DNA from: an uncultured bacterium
GTDB taxonomy: Bacteria; Verrucomicrobiota; Verrucomicrobiia; Opitutales; Intestinicryptomonadaceae
NCBI GenBank assembly: GCA_905214995.1
Contig: CAJMOT010000084.1
Location: 1 to 10,566 of the forward strand
Length of the DNA: 10,566 nucleotides
Reading direction: 5' to 3'
A program made the position numbers and the translations under genes. Shown here in pieces: positions 1 through 6,625 of the stretch. The notes below the pieces were generated by a model, which saw nothing but the letters and a program-made list of their open reading frames with translations, did not search any database and was not told where the DNA came from. The stretch's first letter is position 1; the number at the start of each line of letters is the position of its first letter.

Positions 1-8
1 GGGTTCCC

Positions 9-140
9 GATTTGGCGCAATGCTTTTGGAGCTAAAAACGGGGCGCAAGCGAAACGGCGGGTTGAAGCGTATTCGATATACGCGAAAGTCGCCGTTATCG
101 CGCTGCAACTCGTTTTTAGCCCAAAAGCATTCGCCAAATC
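9..140. repeat. 132-nt imperfect palindrome (giant hairpin) downstream of rplS
   Basis: Bases 9-40 and 111-140 are inverted copies of each other (GATTTGGCG, AATGCTTTTGG, GCTAAAAACG), differing by only two single-base insertions. The inner part continues the pairing: AACGGCG near 53-59 faces CGCCGTT at 91-97, and GCGTAT at 67-72 faces ATACGC at 78-83 around a 5-base loop. Almost the whole segment can therefore fold into one long hairpin. Its right end coincides with the rplS stop codon (TGA read from 141-139), so the rplS transcript runs straight into it. There is no U-tract, so it is not a classical intrinsic terminator. It could be a palindromic intergenic repeat or MITE-like element, or a 3' stabilising or processing structure. 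I cannot tell which from one copy. Confidence 0.85.
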
Positions 141-492
141 AGAGGCGTTTTTCTTTCACTTTGGACGCTTCGCGCCCGACGCGGTCGCGCAAGTAGTAGA
201 GGCGCGCGCGCATCGGTACGGATTCGCGTTCGACCTCGATTTTCTCGACGTTGGGAGAGTTGACGGGGAAGACGCGCTCGACGCCCTCGCCGTAGGAAAT
301 GCGGCGGACGGTGAAAGTTTCGTGGATTCCGCTGCCCTTTCTGGCGATGACGATGCCCGCGAAAATCTGTATGCGCTCCTTGTCGCCCTCGCGAACTTTG
401 GTGTGCACGCGGACGCCGTCGCCGATCTTGAAGTTGGCCTTGTCGGCTTTGATCTGGTCTTTCGTGATTTCTTTCAACAATTCCTGATTCAT
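139..492 (-). CDS. rplS: 50S ribosomal protein L19
   Basis: A 117-residue protein of the usual L19 length. L19 sits at the 30S-50S interface of the ribosome. Family hallmarks are visible: KIGDGVRVHTKVREGDKERI (about 22-41), the basic FTVRRISYGEGVERVFPVNSP block (about 60-80), and a C-terminal LYYLRDRVGREASKVKE segment matching the family's LYYLR-R-GK-ARIKE ending. The start ATG overlaps the trmD stop as ATGA (492-489), indicating translational coupling. An AAGGAAA stretch about 9 bases upstream, inside the end of trmD, can serve as ribosome binding site. It is the last gene of a minus-strand rpsP-trmD-rplS operon. Its stop codon lies at the edge of a 132-nt palindrome, but the C-terminus looks complete. 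Confidence 0.97.
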   Translation of the reverse strand: MNQELLKEITKDQIKADKANFKIGDGVRVHTKVREGDKERIQIFAGIVIARKGSGIHETFTVRRISYGEGVERVFPVNSPNVEKIEVERESVPMRARLYYLRDRVGREASKVKEKRL

Positions 493-1187
493 TGCTTTGT
501 TTCCTTTGCTTTAAATATGTCCTGTCTGCGCTCCTTTGTCTTTTCCACCTGCCGTTCTACGCGCCAGCGCTCTATCGCCGCGTGGTTGCCCGACATCAGA
601 ACGTCGGGAACTTTCATTCCCCGAAATTCCGCCGGCCTCGTATATTGTGGAAAAGCGAGAAGATTGCCGTTAAAAGAGTCGTACGTCAAGGAATTTTCTT
701 CGCCCAAAACGCCTTTTACATATCTTGCGGTCGCGTCGGCCAGAACCGCCGCGGGGAGGGTGCCGTTGGTCAGCACGTAATCGCCTATCGAAATTTCCCT
801 GTCTATTGCGGCGTCGCGGATCCGCTGGTCGATGCCCTCGTAGTGGCCGCTGAGGATTATCAGGTGCCCCGCGCGGGAGAGTTCGGAGGCGATTTTCGGG
901 GAGAGCTTTTCGCCGTCCGGGCACATGTAGACGCGGGTGCATCCGGGGGTTTGCAAGGCCTCGATTGCGGCGAACACGGGCTCTGGCTTCATGACCATTC
1001 CGGGGCCGCCGCCGAACGGCCTGTCGTCGGTGACTTTATGCGCGCCCTCCGCCCAGTCGCGGATATTGTGGACTTTTAAATCGAGAATCCCCGCGGCCTG
1101 CGCGCGGGCCAACATGCTCTCGTTCAAAAAGCCGGAGAGCATGTTGGGAAAGAGCGTCAGGAAGTCTATTTTGAGGCTTGCCGGCAT
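489..1187 (-). CDS. trmD: tRNA (guanine-N1-)-methyltransferase TrmD
   Basis: TrmD transfers a methyl group from S-adenosylmethionine to N1 of G37 in tRNAs with G36, which prevents +1 frameshifting. It is a SPOUT-family trefoil-knot dimer. The 232-residue product has DFLTLFPNM at 8-16, VTDDRPFGGGPGMVMKP at 52-68, the knot segment GHYEGID at 114-120, IGDYVLTNGTLPA at 134-146, and PQYTRPAEFRGMKVPDVLMSGNH (180-202). The residues equivalent to E. coli R154 (R155) and the general base D169 (D170) are kept. The knot carries GHYEGID rather than GRYEGID, a variant I believe occurs in other phyla. ATG 1187 is chosen because the conserved fold begins about eight residues later. No Shine-Dalgarno sequence is visible there. 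It lies 75 bases after rpsP and overlaps rplS by 4 bases. RimM, usually encoded just upstream, is missing. Confidence 0.97.
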   Translation of the reverse strand: MPASLKIDFLTLFPNMLSGFLNESMLARAQAAGILDLKVHNIRDWAEGAHKVTDDRPFGGGPGMVMKPEPVFAAIEALQTPGCTRVYMCPDGEKLSPKIASELSRAGHLIILSGHYEGIDQRIRDAAIDREISIGDYVLTNGTLPAAVLADATARYVKGVLGEENSLTYDSFNGNLLAFPQYTRPAEFRGMKVPDVLMSGNHAAIERWRVERQVEKTKERRQDIFKAKETKQ

Positions 1188-1216
1188 TTGGGCGACGGGC
1201 GCGATATGAACGCAAA

Positions 1217-1242
1217 GACCCGCCGCGCATGCGGGGCGGGTC
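1217..1242 (-). promoter_or_regulatory. Hairpin between rpsP and trmD, possible attenuator
   Basis: GACCCGCC (1217-1224) pairs perfectly with GGCGGGTC (1235-1242), and the stem continues inward to 1228/1231 with one mismatch, leaving a tiny CATG loop region. On the minus strand the stem is followed only by TTTGCG, which is a poor U-tract. It could partly terminate transcription, or protect rpsP mRNA, so that S16 is made in excess over TrmD. This role is inferred from position. Confidence 0.6.
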
Positions 1243-1262
1243 GGAGGTGGATTTAAGCGGCT

Positions 1263-1523
1263 CTACGCGTTGGCGGCTTCCGCCTTAGCCTTCTTGATGA
1301 GGGCTTTGACGGTGTCGGTGGGCTTGGCGCCCACGCCGAGCCAGTAGTCCGCGCGCTCGAGATTGATTTTCGACAGGACTTCCGCGCCGCGCGGGCTGGG
1401 ATTGTACATGCCGAGGGTTTCGACAAACTTGCCGTCGCGCCGCGACGCGCTTTCGGCCACGACTATGCGGTAAATGGGTTTGTGCGCAGCGCCGTTCCTT
1501 TGTAGTCTGATTTTAAGTGCCAT
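1263..1523 (-). CDS. rpsP: 30S ribosomal protein S16
   Basis: An 86-residue S16, a primary 30S assembly protein, of typical length. The signature MALKIRLQRNGAAHKPIYRI is present at the N-terminus, followed by VVAESASRRDGKFVETLGMYNPSP (about 21-44) and the family-typical ERADYWLGVGAKPTDTV (about 56-72). The start is ATG 1523, fixed by the N-terminal match. The sequence just upstream is an A-rich AACAACAAAACAAT with no Shine-Dalgarno motif. It is the first gene of the rpsP-trmD-rplS operon and lies close behind a good sigma-70-type promoter at 1540-1568. Confidence 0.97.
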   Translation of the reverse strand: MALKIRLQRNGAAHKPIYRIVVAESASRRDGKFVETLGMYNPSPRGAEVLSKINLERADYWLGVGAKPTDTVKALIKKAKAEAANA

Positions 1524-1539
1524 ATTGTTTTGTTGTTAT

Positions 1540-1568
1540 TATTTATTAAGCCTTTTAAACACGCGCAA
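1540..1568 (-). promoter_or_regulatory. Sigma-70-type promoter of the rpsP operon
   Basis: Read on the minus strand, TTGCGC (1568-1563) is followed after exactly 17 bases by TAAATA (1545-1540), then by 16 bases to the rpsP ATG. The predicted transcript start is about 9-10 bases before the ATG, so the leader is very short and A-rich. Confidence 0.55.
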
Positions 1569-1832
1569 AACCCGAATTTATGAAAGCCGCTTTTTCCGCC
1601 GAGAGAACTTGACGGGAACCAAGGATAACCACCTATATCTGAATCTTCCCCGTTTTAGGCGAAAAGAAAATTCGACGCTTGCTCCATGTTTATCCTGTTA
1701 ATGCAACTCTCTTTTGAGAGCTTTTGCAAGAAAATTTTTCGAAGCTCCGGACGCCGTATTCGGCAAAGCGCATTCCCGCCGCCGCAACCCGCGCATGGGG
1801 CGAACGAACCGCAAAACGGCCCCGCCGCCCGT
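1569..1832. other. Intergenic segment without a recognisable gene
   Basis: Together with the rpsP promoter, this fills the 309-base gap between rpsP and the stop of the aminotransferase gene. Open frames here have neither family resemblance nor a plausible start and look like chance frames. A small hairpin (CTCTC-TTTT-GAGAG near 1708-1722) is the only local structure I see. It has no clear U-tract on the minus strand, so I cannot name a terminator for the aminotransferase gene. Confidence 0.5.
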
Positions 1833-2978
1833 TCATCGGCGCCGCCTGCCGCGGAAAAATTCGCAAAGGCAATCGCAGACGAAATCCTGTTCGGCGCGCG
1901 AGATCGAGGAAAAAATCGGCAGGCGCAGCATGGTTTTGGAAAGCGTTTCGGACACAGGCAGCGGGCGGGAAGCGCACCCGAGGCGGCGCGCCATCGGGCA
2001 GAGATGCAGCGGCGCGTAATGCTGCGCCGCTCCGATTTCGCGCGACTTCATAAATTTCTCGAGCTCCTTTTCAGTCTCGGGCGAATCCGTTAGGATGAAA
2101 AATATGTGGGCGTTGTGGCGGCAATGGTCCGGAATTTTCGCCAGCCGCAAGTCGCCGCTTCTCTCGAGCTCCGACAGGCGCGAATAATAGTAGTTCCATG
2201 CGGCGACGCGCTCGGAAGTCAGGCGCTCCGCGGCGTCGAGCTGGGCGGCGAGAAACGCCGCGATAATCTCGGAGGGGATGAAGCTGTCGCCGTAGTCCAC
2301 CCAAGTGTACTTGTCGATTTTCCCCTCGACAAACTGTATGCGGTTGGTTCCCTTTTCGCGTATGAAGCACGCCCTGTCGCGAAATTCCGGATCGTTTACA
2401 AGCAGCGCGCCGCCCTCGCCGCAGACGACGTTTTTGGTGCCGTGGAAGCTTATAGAGCCGAAGTCGCCGATAGCGCCGAGCGCCCTGCCCTTGTAGGAGG
2501 CCAGAAATCCCTGCGCGGCGTCTTCGACAACTCTTATCGAATGCCTTTTCGCCACGGCGAGGATTTCGTCCATTTCGCAGCCGACGCCGGCGTAGTGGAC
2601 GGGGACTATCGCGCGCGTGCGCGGCGTCACGAGCTCCTCTATTTTCGACGCGTCGATGTTGAGGGTATCGGGGGAGATGTCGCAGAACACGGGCTTTGCG
2701 CCGCGCAGCACAAAGGCGTTCGCGCTCGACACGAAAGTGTAGGAGGGAACTATAACCTCGTCGCCCGCGGAAATATCGCACAGCATCGCCGCCATGTCGA
2801 GCGAGGCCGTGCAGGAATTGGTTAAAAGCGCGGCTTTGGCGCCCGTCATTGCGGAGATTTTATCTTCGCAAATTTTCATGAATTTGCCGTCGCCCTGAAG
2901 GCGGCCGGCGGCGATCGCCGCCTCGATATTGCGGACTTCGGAGCCTTCGAGGGATATTTTGTTAAAGGGTACTTTCAT
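1833..2978 (-). CDS. wecE: dTDP-4-amino-4,6-dideoxygalactose transaminase (WecE/RffA-type, DegT/DnrJ/EryC1 family)
   Basis: A 381-residue PLP-dependent sugar aminotransferase; E. coli WecE is of similar length. The family enzyme uses glutamate to aminate dTDP-4-keto-6-deoxyglucose, giving dTDP-Fuc4N for surface polysaccharide. Similarity to WecE as I recall it is high throughout: NSCTASLDMAAMLCDI (54-69), AGDEVIVPSYTFVSSANAFV (71-90), PVHYAGVGCEMDEIL (126-140), VVEDAAQG (150-157), the PLP-lysine motif SFHGTKN with K182 (E. coli has SFHETKN), EGGALLVND, and REKGTNR (207-213). ATG 2978 is chosen because the family begins with M-x-PFN. An in-frame TTG at 3083 would add 35 residues unlike the family. 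The upstream gene is divergent and no other polysaccharide gene is nearby. Its exact substrate is inferred; QdtB- or PerA-like relatives share the fold. Confidence 0.88.
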   Translation of the reverse strand: MKVPFNKISLEGSEVRNIEAAIAAGRLQGDGKFMKICEDKISAMTGAKAALLTNSCTASLDMAAMLCDISAGDEVIVPSYTFVSSANAFVLRGAKPVFCDISPDTLNIDASKIEELVTPRTRAIVPVHYAGVGCEMDEILAVAKRHSIRVVEDAAQGFLASYKGRALGAIGDFGSISFHGTKNVVCGEGGALLVNDPEFRDRACFIREKGTNRIQFVEGKIDKYTWVDYGDSFIPSEIIAAFLAAQLDAAERLTSERVAAWNYYYSRLSELERSGDLRLAKIPDHCRHNAHIFFILTDSPETEKELEKFMKSREIGAAQHYAPLHLCPMARRLGCASRPLPVSETLSKTMLRLPIFSSISRAEQDFVCDCLCEFFRGRRRR

Positions 2979-2990
2979 CGGTTTTTGGCG

Positions 2991-3019
2991 AATATCGCAC
3001 AACCGCCGCCCCGATTCAA
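2991..3019 (-). promoter_or_regulatory. Putative promoter of the aminotransferase gene
   Basis: On the minus strand TTGAAT (3019-3014) is followed after 17 bases by GATATT (2996-2991), and the ATG follows 12 bases later. The predicted transcript would have a leader of about 5 bases. No Shine-Dalgarno sequence precedes the ATG, which agrees with a near-leaderless message. Confidence 0.4.
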
Positions 3020-3073
3020 AGAAAATTTTTCCGCGATTTTCGGGGAATTGCGAAAAAATGCGGATATTCGGGG

Positions 3074-3102
3074 TTGACACCAAAGCTTTAATTGGTTATT
3101 TT
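3074..3102 (+). promoter_or_regulatory. Strong promoter of the ADP-ribosylglycohydrolase-like gene
   Basis: A consensus TTGACA (3074-3079) and TATTTT (3097-3102) are separated by 17 bases. The ATG lies 24 bases further on, with the ribosome binding site AGGAAAGG (3114-3121) between. The spacing fits a sigma-70-type promoter and an ordinary leader of about 18 bases. Confidence 0.7.
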
Positions 3103-3126
3103 TGATATGCAACAGGAAAGGATACT

Positions 3127-4167
3127 ATGTTGAAAGAGGCATCAGACAGGTTTTACGGGGCGTGGTGGGGAGCGTTTTTAGGGGACGCCGCCGCGATGCC
3201 CACCCACGGCTTTTCGAGCGAAAAGCTGTTGCGCGAAGATTACGGCGACGTGAAAGAGTTCAAGGCGCCCAAGCCGACGCATCCTGAGAGCGCGCTCAGG
3301 ACTATTCCCGCGCCGATTCTCCCGCCGGAGTGCGACTATATAGGCGAAACGCGCCGCCATCTTTGGAGAGAAAGGGACGCGCACCCGCACTGCGGCATGG
3401 ACGCCGGCGAGAACACCCTGCCGGTCTACCTCGCGCTGCACTTGGCGGTGTCCATGTGCGAGAAAGGGGGATTTGACATTGACGACTGGATGGAGCGGTA
3501 CAGGCTCGTTATGACAACCCCGGGCGGACACCGCGACACTTTCATTCCGAGCGTCCACCGCAGATATTTCGAAAACCTCGCGGCCGGCAAAGATCCCGAG
3601 GCCAACGGCTGCCCCGAGGCGCACATGGGCGACATCGCGACCTTCGCGCCGCTCATGCTGTTTATAATGCGCAATCCGGAGAAGTCGCAAATGGGGCTCT
3701 ACCGCGCGCTGAAAAAGTTTTCGAGCGGCGAATCCGCGTACTCTGCGGCGTTCTTCATCGCGGAGCTGCTCTCGCTCGTAATAAAGGGAGACTCCATAGA
3801 AACCGCCATTTATGAGAAGATGACGCCCGACCGCCACTTCTCGCTGGCGTTCCCCTACCGAAGGTGGATAAAAAACCGCGACGACGCGCAGGCGGTAAAC
3901 TCCACGGGCATTTTCGCGACCGTTGACGAGGGCCTGCCGCTTAGCCTGTACGTCTGCCTGAAATACGGCGGGGATTTTTCCGCCGCGATATTCGCCAACG
4001 CGAATATAGGCGGGGAATCCACGGGGCGCGGAGTGGTAATCGGAATGCTCGCGGGGGCGCAGGCGGGGTTTTCAAAACTGCCGCAGGATTTGATTGCGCG
4101 CCTGAAATACGCGGGGGAAATCCAGGCGGTCGGCGACATGCTCCACAAGCTCGTCGCGGGCGTCTGA
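3127..4167 (+). CDS. ADP-ribosylglycohydrolase-fold protein with substituted metal-binding motifs
   Basis: A 346-residue, largely helical cytosolic protein with no signal peptide. Its motif order matches the ADP-ribosylglycohydrolase (ARH/DraG) family, whose members remove ADP-ribose from modified proteins or small molecules using two Mg ions. GAFLGDAAAMPTH (15-27) matches the family's G-x3-GD-A-x2-P start. DIATFAPLML (169-178) matches the central AMR-x2-PL region. ANIGGESTGRGVVIGMLAGAQAG (292-314) matches the C-terminal GGDTDT-x-AAIAGALAGA-x-G. The acidic ligands of active members are changed: the TDDT position reads GENT (94-97) and GGDTDT reads GGESTG (295-300). It may therefore have a different substrate, or be a non-hydrolytic relative such as the crystallin J1 group. 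The ATG is supported by AGGAAAGG five bases upstream. It stands alone behind its own promoter; the ferredoxin follows 74 bases later. Confidence 0.8.
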   Translation: MLKEASDRFYGAWWGAFLGDAAAMPTHGFSSEKLLREDYGDVKEFKAPKPTHPESALRTIPAPILPPECDYIGETRRHLWRERDAHPHCGMDAGENTLPVYLALHLAVSMCEKGGFDIDDWMERYRLVMTTPGGHRDTFIPSVHRRYFENLAAGKDPEANGCPEAHMGDIATFAPLMLFIMRNPEKSQMGLYRALKKFSSGESAYSAAFFIAELLSLVIKGDSIETAIYEKMTPDRHFSLAFPYRRWIKNRDDAQAVNSTGIFATVDEGLPLSLYVCLKYGGDFSAAIFANANIGGESTGRGVVIGMLAGAQAGFSKLPQDLIARLKYAGEIQAVGDMLHKLVAGV

Positions 4168-4202
4168 CGGCCCGGCGGAACTCCCCGCGCCCCAAAAAAC
4201 TC

Positions 4203-4230
4203 TTGACGCGGCGCGCGGCGGTTCTACCAT
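4203..4230 (+). promoter_or_regulatory. Putative promoter of the ferredoxin gene
   Basis: TTGACG (4203-4208) and TACCAT (4225-4230) are separated by 16 bases. The predicted transcription start falls about 5 bases before the ATG at 4242, so the message would be nearly leaderless. No convincing Shine-Dalgarno sequence is present. Confidence 0.5.
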
Positions 4231-4241
4231 TTTCAGGCATT

Positions 4242-4472
4242 ATGGCAGACAAAAGCGAAAAAAACGAATTCAACGTAGCCGGCAAGTTTTATGTCGACTC
4301 CCAGTGCATAGGTTGCGCTTTGTGCACCTCGACGGCCGAAGGGCTTTTTGAAATGAGCGACTCCGGTTGCGCGTTCGTGGCCAAGCAGCCCTCGAACGCC
4401 GACGAAACCGCCCTTTGCACGGAAGCGATGGAATCCTGCCCCGTGCAGGCCATCGGCGACGACGGCGAATAA
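4242..4472 (+). CDS. Small [4Fe-4S] ferredoxin
   Basis: A 76-residue soluble electron carrier. The cluster ligands are C22, C25 and C28 in CIGCALC, plus C66 in ESCPVQAI, the single-cluster pattern CxxCxxC...CP of monocluster ferredoxins. Two further cysteines, C43 and C59, are present. In some monocluster ferredoxins extra cysteines form a disulfide, but whether these do is unknown. The product is acidic, as expected for a ferredoxin. ATG 4242 is chosen over an in-frame TTG at 4203 because the TTG is part of the putative -35 box and the extension is unlike the family. It is followed 50 bases later by a strong terminator, so it is probably monocistronic. The redox partner is not evident from the neighbours. 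Confidence 0.9.
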   Translation: MADKSEKNEFNVAGKFYVDSQCIGCALCTSTAEGLFEMSDSGCAFVAKQPSNADETALCTEAMESCPVQAIGDDGE

Positions 4473-4522
4473 GTTTTTTAGATTTCCAAAAATTTTCCGG
4501 CTTAGGCAAAGCCGAAAGCCGC

Positions 4523-4554
4523 AAATCCCGAACCGCTTGCGTTCGGGATTTTTT
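4523..4554 (+). terminator. Intrinsic terminator after the ferredoxin gene
   Basis: AAATCCCGAAC (4523-4533) pairs perfectly with GTTCGGGATTT (4541-4551) around a 7-base loop, and the stem runs into six T residues (4549-4554). The rest of the gap to the next gene (4555-4745) holds no gene or structure I can recognise. Confidence 0.9.
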
Positions 4555-4745
4555 GTCTGTTCTCCACCCGCGCCGCATAGAAATGGCGGGAAACGCGGCC
4601 GGAACGGGGCAACGGCAAAACCCGCGCCCGCGCGTAAGTAGGTTTGCGCGGAAGGAAAAATTTTAGCCCGCAGAAATTTGAATTGAACGGTAAAAAAGGC
4701 GGCGAAGGCGGAGCGCAAAAAAAGGATTTCAAATTTAGAAATTGC

Positions 4746-4772
4746 TTGACTGTCTTAACCATAGCATATAGG
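4746..4772 (+). promoter_or_regulatory. Possible promoter of the first PEP-CTERM gene
   Basis: TTGACT (4746-4751) is a good -35 box. The best -10 candidate is TATAGG (4767-4772) at a short 15-base spacing. An alternative pairing is TTGCTT (4742-4747) with CATATA (4765-4770) at 17 bases. Either places the transcript start within a few bases of the ATG and overlaps the AGGAAAG (4770-4776) that would otherwise be the ribosome binding site. The exact elements are uncertain. Confidence 0.35.
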
Positions 4773-4780
4773 AAAGCCAT

Positions 4781-6376
4781 ATGAAATCCATTCCGCATAT
4801 CTCCCTATCGTTTCTGGCATCACTCATATCGCTTTCCGCCGCGGCGGAAACTTACTATTATTGGGGCGACAGCGCCGGCGGAAACATGCCTATATTCGAG
4901 GCCTCCGCGTGGAGCTCGTCGAGTTCCGGATATGCCGCCATTCCCGAGGACGCAAACGTAAACTCCCCCGACGCCGCATGGGTGTTCGACTACGACGCCC
5001 ATCTGCCCGTCGCCCGCCGAAGAGAGGGGATTTATTTCAATATAATAAATCAGCCTTTCGTCAACATAGCCTCCCTTTCCATTTTAAACTATAATTATCA
5101 GAATACCGACTACATTTCAGACGGTTCCTCCGTCTCGGGGGGAGACGCAAAGACACTCTTCATATCAAACACCGAAAACGCCTATTGGAGCATAGGCAAG
5201 TTCACGTTTGCCGGCGGCTCGTCGAATAGAATTCTGGTTTTCGGCTCCGCGCGGCTGAACGAAAACCAGCCCGAGGTGACATTCGGAACCGTCAATATCG
5301 GCAGCGAAGGCGCGTACGCGAATATCCAGTTTGGCGGCGACGCGGCTGGCGTCTGCAAAACGACCGTCGGCGACAATATAGGGCAGGATGTGACTATGGC
5401 CGAATCCGCCTGCATGAAATACCTCACCGTCACGGGAGACTTCAACATATACGGAAATTCCATAGTGAACTTCAACGTCTGGAATGAGGACGCCTCCGCC
5501 GTCCATTCCGAAAATATGCCGGACATCGCAATCGACGGGGTCGTCAGAATGACGCCGTCTTCCGGCGGGGATCTCCCGACCCTCAATCTGTTAAAAAGGG
5601 TGGGAACCATAGGCTGGTCTCCCACCAAACCCGCTCCCGGCGCCACCGACGTTTTTATAAAAATAGGCGGTCTTGCCGGCAGGGGCAACCTGTCAAATGA
5701 CTCGCAGACATTGGACGCGAGTACCGTAAAGCTCATCTTCACCAACAAAGAGGACTGCGACTTCTCCGGCGCTTTCACCGAAAACCGCTCCGACGCCATA
5801 AAAACCGTAATGAGCGTAAAAATGGCGGGCGAAAACGGAAAGAGGCAAATCATCCGCGCGGATTCCGCATTTACCGGCGCCGTCGAAGTCGAGAGCGGCA
5901 CTCTCATAATCCGCAGCACGAACCCTCTCGGAAAGCTCACAATGACCGGCGGCGGCTTCGGCGGAATCGAGGGCGGCGTGACCGTCTCCGGAGCCGAATG
6001 GTTTGGCGGCGACATAGTTTTCCACAACGCCGAAACTTTCTTCGGGGGGCTCGCCGACAAGATTACGATTGACGGAGATTTCGCAAAGTCCGCCGAAGGC
6101 AAAATAGGCGTGGACTTTTCGGGGCTCGACGCCGCCGCCCTGATAGACGAAGGCAACAACGTGTTCGACCTGATAACCGCCAACGCCCTAACGGGCTTTT
6201 CGTCCGACGCAAACGAGGACTTTGAAGCCAAAAACCTTCTAAACGCGATGGCGGACTTCGCGTGGGTCGGCAACACCCTCACCGTCACCTTCTCGCAAGT
6301 CCCCGAACCCGCGGCTGTCGCCGCCGCCTTCGGCGCGCTCGCCCTCGGCATTGCCGCGCGGCGGAAAAGGAAATAG
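4781..6376 (+). CDS. Secreted beta-rich PEP-CTERM protein (autotransporter-strand-like)
   Basis: A 531-residue exported protein of unknown specific function. The N-terminus is a signal peptide with a hydrophobic stretch at about 7-22 and likely cleavage after SAAA (A22). The mature part begins with an aromatic YYYWGDSAGG motif and is Gly/Ser/Thr/Asn-rich with alternating hydrophobics, as in beta-helical surface proteins. The segment FTGAVEVESGTLIIRSTNPL (within about 360-390) resembles the autotransporter-associated beta-strand repeat. The last 25 residues are VPEP, a 16-residue Ala-rich hydrophobic stretch and RRKRK, a PEP-CTERM sorting signal. In species with an exosortase this tail directs processing and surface attachment; no exosortase is encoded here. 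AGGAAAG (4770-4776) supports the ATG. It converges on another PEP-CTERM gene across a shared terminator. Confidence 0.85.
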   Translation: MKSIPHISLSFLASLISLSAAAETYYYWGDSAGGNMPIFEASAWSSSSSGYAAIPEDANVNSPDAAWVFDYDAHLPVARRREGIYFNIINQPFVNIASLSILNYNYQNTDYISDGSSVSGGDAKTLFISNTENAYWSIGKFTFAGGSSNRILVFGSARLNENQPEVTFGTVNIGSEGAYANIQFGGDAAGVCKTTVGDNIGQDVTMAESACMKYLTVTGDFNIYGNSIVNFNVWNEDASAVHSENMPDIAIDGVVRMTPSSGGDLPTLNLLKRVGTIGWSPTKPAPGATDVFIKIGGLAGRGNLSNDSQTLDASTVKLIFTNKEDCDFSGAFTENRSDAIKTVMSVKMAGENGKRQIIRADSAFTGAVEVESGTLIIRSTNPLGKLTMTGGGFGGIEGGVTVSGAEWFGGDIVFHNAETFFGGLADKITIDGDFAKSAEGKIGVDFSGLDAAALIDEGNNVFDLITANALTGFSSDANEDFEAKNLLNAMADFAWVGNTLTVTFSQVPEPAAVAAAFGALALGIAARRKRK

Positions 6377-6534
6377 TGGAAAAATTCTTGCGGAAAAGAG
6401 TTTTGCGATGGACTTTTTTATCTCTATAACTCTCTGCTGCGGCAAAAAAAAAATGGCCTAATATTCGGTCGATCGCGTTTCCTATGGCGGGTTGCGCGCA
6501 GAGATTTAGATGGCAACCTCGGACATTGTTTACG

Positions 6535-6569
6535 ATTAAAAGCGCAACTTAAAAAGTTGCGCTTTTAAT
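6535..6569. terminator. Bidirectional terminator between the two PEP-CTERM genes
   Basis: ATTAAAAGCGCAACTT (6535-6550) and AAGTTGCGCTTTTAAT (6554-6569) form a perfect 16-bp stem with an AAA loop. The outer part of the stem is T-rich on whichever strand is transcribed (CTTTTAAT), as expected for a terminator serving convergent genes. A smaller TTTGCC/GGCAAA hairpin at 6582-6600 lies just beyond it on the side of the minus-strand gene. Confidence 0.8.
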
Positions 6570-6625
6570 GATTGTTTTAAGTTTGCCAATCAAAGGCAAA
6601 TATCAAATATGCGTGCAAAACTGGC

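Noticed and set aside
1700..1725. Small CTCTC-TTTT-GAGAG hairpin as terminator of the aminotransferase gene
   Set aside because: The stem is only 5 bp with no U-tract on the minus strand, and it lies over 100 bases beyond the stop codon.
2979..3083. 35-residue N-terminal extension of the aminotransferase from a TTG start
   Set aside because: The family begins at M-x-PFN, encoded from ATG 2978. The extension has no similarity and runs across the gene's own putative promoter.
5182..6351. 389-codon open frame on the minus strand opposite the first PEP-CTERM gene
   Set aside because: The plus-strand gene has a signal peptide, PEP-CTERM tail and ribosome binding site. The antisense product is Pro/Ser-rich without any family resemblance and mirrors the codon bias of the real gene.
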